From Hirschia litorea (GTDB lineage: Bacteria; Pseudomonadota; Alphaproteobacteria; Caulobacterales; Hyphomonadaceae), in contig NZ_JBHTBR010000002.1 of assembly GCF_042665075.1 (NCBI RefSeq), positions 62,001-126,000 on the forward strand: a stretch of DNA of 64,000 bases, written 5' to 3'. This document shows positions 34,246 to 41,819 of this stretch, in pieces (positions within the stretch are counted from its first letter, which is position 1; every line of letters begins with the position of its first letter). The notes below the pieces were generated by a model. The model saw only the letters and a list, made by a program, of their open reading frames with translations, made no database searches and was not told the origin of the DNA. The position numbers were made by a program, and so were the translations under genes.

Positions 34246-35064
34246 ATGGAAAACAACAGTAATGACGAGAAACCATGGAAAAAAGGCGACTTTTCCAAAA
34301 AGTTAATAAAACCTTACCAAGTAAATAACGAAGATAGAGACTATATGGACGATCTTCTTCTGGGTATGGACGATTCTATACTAGCGTTTAACAAGCCCAG
34401 TGGTTTGGCTTGTCAAACAAGAAGCCCCGCTGATCGTACTTTTGATGCTTTGTTAGAGGTGTATGTAAAGCGTAATGGAAAGCGCCCGCGTTTATTGCAC
34501 CGTTTGGATATGTTGACCTCAGGCGTAATTATTGCTGCGCGGACGAAACCTGCAACAGTGTTTATGTCCAAAGCTTTTGAAGAGCGTAGCGTTTATAAAT
34601 CTTATCTTGCTATTGTGCGTGGTCCTGCATTTGAAGAAAATGAAGGCGTGATTGATGCACATCTTCAGCGCTATCAGAAAGAGCCAAATTTGGCATTGAT
34701 GCGTGTGGCTGCACCCGAAGATGAGGGCGCACAAGAAGCGCGCACACGATATCTCGTGCTGGCGAGCCATGAAGATTACCATTTTATATTGCTGACACCA
34801 GAAACAGGACGCACGCATCAATTGCGCGTGCATTTGGAGCATATAGGGCGACCAATTCTTGCTGATCCATATTATGGCGTCGCGCAATTAGAAGATGGTT
34901 TTCAAGCACCGCGTCTAATGTTGCATGCCTATAGATTATTGACGCCACACCCAGAGGGCGGCGAGATTGATATTATCGCAGATACTCCAGATGATATGCG
35001 TGAATGTCTCGCACAATTATCTCTTGAAGAGGGACTACTGGCATTGAAAGAGAAAACAGGCTAA
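34246..35064 (+). CDS. RluA-family RNA pseudouridine synthase without S4 domain
   Basis: A 272-aa pseudouridine synthase that isomerises specific uridines in rRNA or tRNA. The catalytic motif LLHRLDMLTSG has the nucleophilic aspartate at D88, and the family motif TGRTHQLRVHLEHIGRPILADPYYG is intact. There is no N-terminal S4 RNA-binding domain, unlike the second synthase in this operon. The target uridine cannot be told from sequence alone. It is the first gene of a tight operon with crcB, an RluC-like gene, a HAD phosphatase and an ATP12 chaperone. Confidence 0.9.
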   Translation: MENNSNDEKPWKKGDFSKKLIKPYQVNNEDRDYMDDLLLGMDDSILAFNKPSGLACQTRSPADRTFDALLEVYVKRNGKRPRLLHRLDMLTSGVIIAARTKPATVFMSKAFEERSVYKSYLAIVRGPAFEENEGVIDAHLQRYQKEPNLALMRVAAPEDEGAQEARTRYLVLASHEDYHFILLTPETGRTHQLRVHLEHIGRPILADPYYGVAQLEDGFQAPRLMLHAYRLLTPHPEGGEIDIIADTPDDMRECLAQLSLEEGLLALKEKTG

Positions 35065-35074
35065 GAGGCCAGCC

Positions 35075-35458
35075 ATGCAGAACATTTTACTTGTTGCTAT
35101 GGGCGGCGCTATCGGCGCGACGGCTCGCTATCTCCTTTCGGGGTTTGCATTGCGCACATTAGGGCCGAGCATACCGTGGGGGACATTTAGCGCGAATATT
35201 CTTGGATCGTTTCTGCTAGGCATCCTTGTGGGGTGGCTCGCATTTAAAGGCGATGCAGGGACGCATTGGAAAATGTTACTGGGAACTGGGATGATGGGTG
35301 GTTTTACGACATTCTCCACCTTCAGCCTAGAAACTGTGATGATGATAGAACGTAAAGCATATAGCCAAGCAGCGTTATATGCATTTGGAAGTTTGGCGCT
35401 CGGGGTGGTCGCCATGTTTGTTGGCTTGATGATCGCCCGAAAGGTGTTTGCACTATGA
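35075..35458 (+). CDS. crcB: Fluoride ion exporter CrcB
   Basis: A 127-aa Fluc-type channel that exports fluoride across the inner membrane as a dual-topology dimer. Four hydrophobic segments and the diagnostic motifs GGAIGATARYLLSG, GTFSANILGSFLLG and GGFTTFSTFSLE are present. Its stop overlaps the next start by four bases. No fluoride riboswitch is evident immediately upstream, in line with its place inside an operon. Confidence 0.95.
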   Translation: MQNILLVAMGGAIGATARYLLSGFALRTLGPSIPWGTFSANILGSFLLGILVGWLAFKGDAGTHWKMLLGTGMMGGFTTFSTFSLETVMMIERKAYSQAALYAFGSLALGVVAMFVGLMIARKVFAL

Positions 35459-36480
35459 ATTGGAACCAAGGACAGGTCTTACAGATTCCTGTATCTGAAT
35501 CAGAAGATGATGTACGGTTGGACCGCTGGTTAAAGCGCCGCTTTCCGGGGCTGACACAGGGGCAGGTCGAAAAACTATTACGCAAGGGCGAAGTGCGAGT
35601 TGATGGTGCGCGCGCTAAATCCAATACACGGCTTCAAGCAGGTCAAAGTGTGCGTATACCGCCTATGCCATCAACAGAAGGCGGCAAGAAGCACGCTGAG
35701 AAAGATGACGAACCTTACGTATCACCTCGCGATGCTGAATTGATTAAGTCATTCATTCTATATGAAGATGAAGACGTATATGTGCTGAATAAGCCTTCGG
35801 GACTTGCGGTGCAGGGCGGAACTAAGACATTGCGCCACGTAGATGGAATGGCAGCTGCTTTAACGCGTCCGGGACAAGATAAGCCAAAGCTAGTGCACCG
35901 CCTTGATAAAGATACGTCCGGTTTGCTTGTGCTTGCGAAGACAGCAGCGTCAGCAGCAGAAATGAGCGCACACTTTCGGTCGCGGTCTTTGGATAAGATT
36001 TACTGGGCTGTGATTATCGGTGTGCCGAACCCAACCGAGGGGGAGCTGCGCGGTTGGATGAATAAATCCACGGGCGCTGATAAGGAGCTGATGACAGCAG
36101 GTGTGCACGGCCAAAAAGGTGCCGTGTTTGCGGTGACAGATTTTAAAGTGGTAGCAAATGCAGGGCAGCGTGCATCTTGGGTCGCGCTAAAACCATCTAC
36201 GGGGCGAAAGCACCAATTGCGTTATCACATGTCTGAAATTGGCCACGCGATTATTGGCGATAATAAATACACATGTGATCGTGAAACACCAACGGGTGTG
36301 GGTGGTGGTTTGCATCTACATGCGCGTGCACTGCGTTTGCCGCGTCGTCACGGGCCAGACGTTGAGATAGTGGCACCTTTGCCTGATCACATGGAAAAAA
36401 CATTTGATTTGTTTGGTTTCCATCCATCAGAAGCGGGCAATCCATTTGAAACAATTACACCTGTAGGACGCCGTCGCTAG
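35455..36480 (+). CDS. RluC-type ribosomal large-subunit pseudouridine synthase
   Basis: A 341-aa RluA-family enzyme with an N-terminal S4 RNA-binding domain (residues about 15-75, LDRWLKRRFPGLTQGQVEKLLRKGEVRVDG) and a catalytic domain with VHRLDKDTSG, nucleophile D151, and TGRKHQLRYHMSEIGHAIIGD. RluC in E. coli modifies 23S rRNA uridines 955, 2504 and 2580; that specificity is inferred from family resemblance only. It overlaps crcB by four bases. Confidence 0.9.
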   Translation: MNWNQGQVLQIPVSESEDDVRLDRWLKRRFPGLTQGQVEKLLRKGEVRVDGARAKSNTRLQAGQSVRIPPMPSTEGGKKHAEKDDEPYVSPRDAELIKSFILYEDEDVYVLNKPSGLAVQGGTKTLRHVDGMAAALTRPGQDKPKLVHRLDKDTSGLLVLAKTAASAAEMSAHFRSRSLDKIYWAVIIGVPNPTEGELRGWMNKSTGADKELMTAGVHGQKGAVFAVTDFKVVANAGQRASWVALKPSTGRKHQLRYHMSEIGHAIIGDNKYTCDRETPTGVGGGLHLHARALRLPRRHGPDVEIVAPLPDHMEKTFDLFGFHPSEAGNPFETITPVGRRR

Positions 36481-36506
36481 AGCGTGCGGGCACTGAGGAG
36501 AATTTT

Positions 36507-37184
36507 ATGTCACTGAAATTAGCCGTGTGGGACCTTGATGGAACCATCGTGGATAGTCGTGAAATCATTCAAGGCGCGATGGTTTCCGCTTTTACGAAAT
36601 GGGGCATCAAAGCACCTGATTATGACCAAACACGTCAAATCGTTGGGCTAACGCTGGCTACGGCGATTGAAAACCTCGTGCCGGATGCTGAGCCTGCTCT
36701 CATCGCCAATCTAACTGAAGACTATAAGAAGAGCTTTATCGCTTTGCGCCAAGCGCCCGATTATAAAGAACCATTATATGACGGCTCAATTCAGTTGTTG
36801 AATGATATGGTTGCCGATGGGTGGCTGATGGGCGTGGCGACGGGAAAATCTCGCCAAGGGCTGAGCCATATTTTGGATATGCATGATTTGGAGAAGTTCT
36901 TCGACACGCATTGGTGTGCTGATGATGGACCGGGTAAACCGCATCCGCATATGGTGCAGAAGAATATGGATCAGCTTGGATGCTTTGCCGAGCAGACCGT
37001 GATGATTGGGGACGCAATTTTCGATATGCAAATGGCGCGTGCAGCGAATGTGCATGCCTTGGGTGTGTCTTGGGGGTTTGGTAAAGCTGATGAGCTAGCT
37101 GCTGCGGGCGCGCATGCTGTCGTGCATGATTATAACGAGCTACGCCAATCCTTGTTTGAATTTGGCGCAAAGGTGACGTCATGA
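36507..37184 (+). CDS. HAD-superfamily hydrolase, phosphoglycolate phosphatase-like
   Basis: A 225-aa HAD phosphatase. Motif I is WDLDGTIVDSR (nucleophile D9, acid D11), motif II the VATGKSRQG region, motif III a lysine in DDGPGKPHPHM, and motif IV MIGDAIFDMQMA. The helical cap sits between motifs I and II. Members are often called Gph but act on varied substrates. The 3' end overlaps the ATP12 gene by four bases. Confidence 0.88.
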   Translation: MSLKLAVWDLDGTIVDSREIIQGAMVSAFTKWGIKAPDYDQTRQIVGLTLATAIENLVPDAEPALIANLTEDYKKSFIALRQAPDYKEPLYDGSIQLLNDMVADGWLMGVATGKSRQGLSHILDMHDLEKFFDTHWCADDGPGKPHPHMVQKNMDQLGCFAEQTVMIGDAIFDMQMARAANVHALGVSWGFGKADELAAAGAHAVVHDYNELRQSLFEFGAKVTS

Positions 37185-37903
37185 GTGAGCTGGGAAATGC
37201 AGGCCAAAGACTAAAAAAATTCTACAAACAAGTGGCTGTTGAAAAATTAGAGCAGGGTGGCTGGACGATTTTGCTTGATGGGCGCCAACTTAAGACGCCG
37301 GCAAAGAAAGTGCTCGATCTGCCGACAGAAGAACTGGCAGGTGCGGTGGCCGCAGAATGGGCGGATCAGGTAGATTATATTGATGTTGCGGGAATGCATA
37401 TTTCACGACTGGTGAATGTCGCGATTGACCGAACACCTTTGGCGCGTGAAGAAATGGCGCTGGAAGTGGCACGTTATGCGGAAACGGATCTGGTGTCGCA
37501 TTTGGCTGAAGGCCCGACGAGTCTACGCGAACGCCAAGCGGAAGGGTGGGCACCTATCAGAGATTGGGCTGCACAAGAGCTGAACGTATTCTTGCTGCCA
37601 GTTGAAGGCGTGATGGCAAGCCCTCAACCGACGACATCACTTGAGGCAGCGCGCGCGCATGCGGCGGGACTTGGCGATATGCGGCTCACAGGATTGAATT
37701 TTGGACTTGGATTGTTTGGATCTGCTGTTTTGGCTTTGGCTGTTGAGCAGGGGCGCTTAATGGCGGAAGAGGCGTTTGATCTCTCACGTATTGACGAGAT
37801 ATTTCAGGCTGAACAATGGGGTGAGGATGAAGAGGCGATGGCGCGAACAGCATATAACCGTCACCAAGCTTTAGGATTGGGTGTCTTTTTCGCGACGCTT
37901 TAA
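37181..37903 (+). CDS. ATP12-family F1-ATPase assembly chaperone
   Basis: A 240-aa protein of the ATP12 family, which binds the free F1 alpha subunit before assembly of the ATP synthase; in bacteria it is found mainly in Alphaproteobacteria. Recognisable segments are LLDGRQLKTPAKKVLDLPTEELA, AEWADQVDYIDVAGMHISRLVNVAID and ARYAETDLVSHLAEGP. It ends the pseudouridine synthase-crcB-phosphatase operon, a linkage common in this class. Confidence 0.92.
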   Translation: MSELGNAGQRLKKFYKQVAVEKLEQGGWTILLDGRQLKTPAKKVLDLPTEELAGAVAAEWADQVDYIDVAGMHISRLVNVAIDRTPLAREEMALEVARYAETDLVSHLAEGPTSLRERQAEGWAPIRDWAAQELNVFLLPVEGVMASPQPTTSLEAARAHAAGLGDMRLTGLNFGLGLFGSAVLALAVEQGRLMAEEAFDLSRIDEIFQAEQWGEDEEAMARTAYNRHQALGLGVFFATL

Positions 37904-38032
37904 AGCTGAAAATAAGGCGATAATCACAAGCGCGTGATAATATCTAAGTTATTGTAGTTACAAACGTTTACATGGCGATGCTTGAATGCGTTGTTCATAT
38001 TGGGTTGGGTTTGTAGGGCGCATTCTGGATGT

Positions 38033-38749
38033 ATGAATACACATATATCTTTACATAAATGGGCGTCCGTCGCTGCGATAGCAGCGTCCACGCTCTTCGT
38101 AGCTCCCGCAACTCTTGCTGATGTGTCCGTTAAAACGCAGATATCCAAACAGCATTTTGGTGGCAATCGTCATAATAATAATGGTCGTGCAGTAACCGTT
38201 TTACGCGAATGTGGATCAAGTGGGTATCGTCAAAACACTTGCCATTTTGATGTAGGTTTCCCTATTGCGGATGCGCGTGTGCATGATCGCAAGTCCAAGG
38301 GAAGTTGTGATCGCGGAGATGAATGGGGTATTCGCGGTAATTCCATGTGGATTAGAGATGGGTGTCGCGCGATATTTGAGCTTTCTAGTGTGCGCTTCCC
38401 TGAAAATTACGACCGCGTGTATGACAATGACCGCTACAATAACGGGCATGAAAACCATAATCGCGGATATGACCGGCACAATCGGCATGGCGGATATCAG
38501 CAGATAAGCCATTACCAAGAACGCGAGGCGATTGGTAGTTGTGCACGAGAAGCAAGCCAGCAAGCTTATCGGTATAATGCCTATTCTGCCCAATATACCC
38601 AGCAGCCACGTGTTGAAGTTGGGCGGCATGGTAGCCTTCGCGTCACCGGCATTGTGCGTGTGCATAGTCCAGATGGATTCCGCAATAGGAGTACGCAATG
38701 CTCTTTGGGACGGGATGGACGAGTCGATCAATTTAGTTTTGGTCGTTAA
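38033..38749 (+). CDS. Secreted DUF3011-like protein with a His/Asn-rich middle
   Basis: A 238-aa protein with a clear signal peptide (hydrophobic core VAAIAASTLFVA, probable cleavage after ATLA). Residues about 45-125 contain regularly spaced cysteines (VLRECGSS, NTCHFDV, GSCDRG, RDGCRAIFEL) with the pattern of DUF3011 lectin-like domains. A histidine-, asparagine- and tyrosine-rich stretch follows (NGHENHNRGYDRHNRHGGY), then a second part with two more cysteines. ATG 38033 gives the signal peptide directly. The function is unknown; cell-surface or metal binding is possible but only suggested by composition. Confidence 0.75.
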   Translation: MNTHISLHKWASVAAIAASTLFVAPATLADVSVKTQISKQHFGGNRHNNNGRAVTVLRECGSSGYRQNTCHFDVGFPIADARVHDRKSKGSCDRGDEWGIRGNSMWIRDGCRAIFELSSVRFPENYDRVYDNDRYNNGHENHNRGYDRHNRHGGYQQISHYQEREAIGSCAREASQQAYRYNAYSAQYTQQPRVEVGRHGSLRVTGIVRVHSPDGFRNRSTQCSLGRDGRVDQFSFGR

Positions 38750-38793
38750 TGAATAAATGCTGCGAAAGCGAATGATGCAATGCAGCATATGAC

Positions 38794-38834
38794 AAAGTGC
38801 CGCGACCTAAAAATGCAGGTTTTGCGGCATTTTT
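38794..38834 (+). terminator. Terminator after the DUF3011-like gene
   Basis: AAAGTGCCGC (38794-38803) pairs with GCGGCATTTT (38824-38833) with one G-U pair, and an inner ACCT/AGGT pairing strengthens it; a T-run ends the hairpin. Another perfect seven-pair stem, ATGCTGC/GCAGCAT, lies just before at 38757-38788. Confidence 0.75.
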
Positions 38835-38948
38835 GCTTAAAGAATATATCATTTGGGCGGTTTGGGGAGGATTCGTCACTTGCCAGATGGGGCTTCTGCC
38901 TTCTATTTAGGTAAGAGATAAAGATACATAATAAGTACGGGGCATTTG

Positions 38949-40483
38949 ATGAGCAGCGATATCTTAGAACGGCTCGCAGAAAAGCGTGAACAAGCAAGAC
39001 TTGGTGGCGGGCAAGCTAGAATCGATAAGCAGCACGAAAAAGGTAAACTGACCGCACGTGAAAGAATCGAAGTTCTTCTGGATGAAGGTTCTTTTGAAGA
39101 GTGGGACATGTTCGTCGAGCACCGCTGTAGCGACTTTGGTATGGCTGATAAACGTATTCCCGGTGATGGTGTTGTGACTGGTTGGGGTACGATTGATGGC
39201 CGTCCGGTCTATGTATTCTCAAAAGACTTTACTGTATTTGGTGGATCACTTTCTAAAGCGCATGCTGAGAAAATCATCAAAGTACAACAAGCAGCGGTGC
39301 GCAATGGTGCTCCTGTGATTGGTTTGTTTGATGCGGGTGGTGCGCGTATCCAAGAAGGTGTTGATTCGCTTGCTGGATATGCAGAAATCTTCCTTGAAAA
39401 CGTCATGGCTTCCGGTGTTGTGCCTCAGATTTCTGTGATCATGGGGCCATGTGCGGGTGGGGATGTCTATTCTCCTGCCATCACGGACTTCATTTTCATG
39501 GTCAAAGATACATCCTACATGTATGTGACAGGTCCAGACGTTGTAAAATCCGTGACGAATGAAACTGTGTCTCACGAAGAGTTAGGCGGTGCATCTGTCC
39601 ACGCTGTGAAATCGGGTGTTGTAGATGGCGCTTTTGACAATGACGTAGAAGCATTGACGCAAATTCGCCGTTTGGTGAACTTCCTCCCGGGTTCTCAAGC
39701 ACACAAACCACCTAAACGTCCCACTTTTGATACAATAGACCGTATGGAAGCAAGCTTAGATACGCTTATTCCTGCTAACCCGAACATGCCATACGACATG
39801 AGCGAGTTGATTTTGAAAGTCGCAGATGAAGGGGATTTCTTTGAAGTCAGCCCTGATTTTGGGAAGAATGTTATCTGTGGTTTCGGTCGTATTGAAGGCG
39901 CGCCAGTTGGCTTTGTTGCGAACCAACCTATGACATTGGCAGGGGTGTTAGATATTGATGCGTCTCGCAAGGCTGCGCGTTTTGTGCGTTTCTGTGACTG
40001 TTTCAATATTCCGATTATTACGTTTGTAGACGTACCGGGCTTCATGCCGGGAACTAAGCAAGAATATGGTGGCTTGATCAAGCATGGTGCAAAACTATTG
40101 TTTGCATACGCTGAGGCCACAGTGCCTAAAATCACTATCATTACACGTAAAGCCTAGGTGGTGCTTATGATGTGATGAGCTCTAAGCATATTCGCGGGGA
40201 CGTGAATTATGCATGGCCAAATGCTGAGATTGCTGTGATGGGTGCGAAGGGGGCTGCTGAGATTATTTATCGTGCGGACCGTGATAACCCTGAAAAAATG
40301 GCTGAGCACACGAAGGAATATGAAGATCGATTTGCCAACCCATTTGTTGCTGCGGGTAAGGGCTATATTGATGATGTTATCCAGCCACACAACACACGCT
40401 TTAGAATTGCGCGTTCACTGCGCCAATTGAAGAATAAAGACGTGAAAAATCCAACGAAAAAGCATGACAACATCCCGCTATAA
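38949..40483 (+). pseudogene. pccB: Propionyl-CoA carboxylase beta subunit, broken by a one-base deletion
   Basis: Encodes the carboxyltransferase subunit (about 510 aa when intact) that moves CO2 from biotin to propionyl-CoA, giving methylmalonyl-CoA. Residues 1-402 are normal up to PKITIITRKA, where the frame meets TAG at 40155-40157. The expected continuation YGGAYDVMSSKHIRGDVNYAWPNAE is present immediately downstream in another frame, to 40483. Comparison with the family codon pattern shows one missing base (a T) at about 40156. It is either a true inactivating mutation or a sequencing or assembly error. pccA at 41820 is intact. A terminator follows at 40512. Confidence 0.9.
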
Positions 40484-40511
40484 TTGGCGATTTGTCACAA
40501 GATAATAAAAG

Positions 40512-40541
40512 GCCCGCTGTCTTATGATAGCGGGCTTTTTT
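40512..40541 (+). terminator. Rho-independent terminator after pccB
   Basis: GCCCGCT (40512-40518) pairs perfectly with AGCGGGC (40529-40535), extended by a G-U and a T-A pair, and is followed by six T residues. It ends the broken pccB transcript. Confidence 0.88.
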
Positions 40542-40565
40542 ATGTGTCTTGTAAAGAGCTTTAGC

Positions 40566-40802
40566 TTATGCTGCCGCAGGATCAGATTTTGGATCTTCTT
40601 GAGGGACTGCTTTGGGAGCTTCAATTTCTTCTTCAGTGTGTTCTGCGATAAATTCTTTCATGAACCGGCGGATTTCTCTGGAGGCACTCGTATCGAGATC
40701 ATCACAGAGTTCCACAAACAGATCGCGTTCGTCTTTGTTGACGCGAAGCACCAACTGACTGTCTTTTTTGTTTTTTTTGCTCTTCTTTTTGGAAGGAGAC
40801 AT
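40566..40802 (-). CDS. Small ribbon-helix-helix-like protein
   Basis: A 78-aa protein with a lysine-rich start (MSPSKKKSKKNKKD) and a compact core QLVLRVNKDERDLFVELCDDLDTSASREIRRFMKEFI. This reads as one beta-strand followed by two helices joined by a TSAS turn, the layout of ribbon-helix-helix DNA-binding proteins. An acidic, proline-containing tail (residues 55-78) follows. A DNA-binding or antitoxin-like role is plausible, but no toxin-like partner lies beside it. Function is inferred from fold pattern only. Confidence 0.7.
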   Translation of the reverse strand: MSPSKKKSKKNKKDSQLVLRVNKDERDLFVELCDDLDTSASREIRRFMKEFIAEHTEEEIEAPKAVPQEDPKSDPAAA

Positions 40803-40945
40803 AATCGTATACTTTCATCATACGGATCAAACGTATGACAAAGTATATACATATTGTGTCCAAGCATCAACCCATTGCTTGTTCAGCAACAGATTAAAAC
40901 ATCAGCTTGCTGATCTTAGCTATGTCGCAGGTGTCGTCGAGCTAA

Positions 40946-41374
40946 TTAAAACGCGTGTGGCTTTTTACGTTTGAACCAGAAATGGCGCATATTCCATTTT
41001 TTCAATAATTTCTTGTCATTGGGTGCATCAAATGCGTGTCGCGGGATGTGAACATCATTCATGACGGGTTTGAGACCGCGAATGAGGTCTTCTTCAACAC
41101 GACGTCTTTCTGCTTCGGATTTGAAACGCGCAACATGACGTTCGGTTGCGCCCAATTGCCACCATGCACGCCCCCATTTTTCATGGCCTTTCAAGCGACC
41201 GCTAAGGCTTGCTGCCTTACCCACATAAAGAGGCTTGAGCCAGAAAACGAAATAGCGACGCACGAAAATGTAAATTCCGGGGTCAGAAGGGAGGCCTTTG
41301 TCAGTCAGGGTAATGTTGAACCAGTATTTTTTTCCTGTTTCACCACGCCAGCGATGCAGTCCGAAAATAAGCAT
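40946..41374 (-). CDS. GIY-YIG domain protein
   Basis: A 142-aa protein whose middle matches a GIY-YIG nuclease domain: PGIYIF, LYVGKA (the YIG part), an arginine in SGRLKGHEKW, a glutamate in RRVEEDLIRGL and the asparagine in KPVMNDV. These are the family's usual catalytic positions. The N-terminal strand GKKYWFNITLTDKGLP precedes it. Stand-alone GIY-YIG proteins have varied and often unknown roles, including DNA repair. A CtrA-box-like sequence lies about 65 bases upstream of its start. Confidence 0.8.
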   Translation of the reverse strand: MLIFGLHRWRGETGKKYWFNITLTDKGLPSDPGIYIFVRRYFVFWLKPLYVGKAASLSGRLKGHEKWGRAWWQLGATERHVARFKSEAERRRVEEDLIRGLKPVMNDVHIPRHAFDAPNDKKLLKKWNMRHFWFKRKKPHAF

Positions 41375-41819
41375 TTACTCAACCTGTCTTTTTGCGTCCA
41401 TCTATGGAGCTCTAACAGAATAGCATTTGCTGTTTTTGGTTAACGTCTCGTTAATGAATTGTGGCGTGCGAGTGAAGATTCGATGGTGGGGGTAAGGTTT
41501 CGGAAATTAGAGAAAATTTACGCGACACGAACACAGATTTTCGTTGGTATGCGAATACGCCAAAGGGGGATGGGGTAGGTTTCCAGAACGTGCAAAATAT
41601 TCAATATGAATAGTAAGATGCACGTATTGATTGTGTTTGGTGTGAAAAATGTATGGATGCATACAAAAAACAATCGAAACGATTAATTTGAAGCGCGTTA
41701 GCCTGTGTTGGAAAGTCGCACTATCTGCCTAAGGTCTTGATTGTATTTCAAGAGTGTAAAGGCTATCAATAAATAAAAATAACGGATTAATCCGAGATAT
41801 AACGGGGCACATGTAACTT
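41375..41819. other. Gene-free region between the GIY-YIG gene and pccA
   Basis: About 445 AT-rich bases with no convincing ORF. Apart from the CtrA-box-like site at 41440-41454 I see only weak promoter-like elements, such as TTGATT sequences about 70-190 bases upstream of pccA, and no clear terminator. Confidence 0.5.
41440..41454 (-). promoter_or_regulatory. Candidate CtrA-binding box
   Basis: The sequence is TTAA, seven bases, TTAA, and on the minus strand the second half reads TTAAC, matching the consensus TTAA-N7-TTAAC of the cell-cycle regulator CtrA. It faces the GIY-YIG gene. With eight fixed bases, about one or two matches are expected by chance in a window this size, so the call rests on its intergenic position. 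Confidence 0.35.

Noticed and set aside
38216..38788. 190-residue minus-strand frame opposite the DUF3011-like gene
   Set aside because: The plus-strand gene has a signal peptide and family-like cysteines; the reverse frame has no start signal and an implausible composition.
40145..40165. Programmed ribosomal frameshift in pccB
   Set aside because: A -1 shift at the GCC codon would restore the frame, but the site AAA-GCC-TAG is not a slippery heptamer, I see no downstream stimulatory hairpin, and programmed shifting is not known for this gene. A plain deletion or sequencing error is simpler.
40524..40838. 104-residue plus-strand frame opposite the ribbon-helix-helix gene
   Set aside because: Its Phe-rich translation is the reverse of a lysine-rich coding sequence; the minus-strand reading has the recognisable fold pattern.
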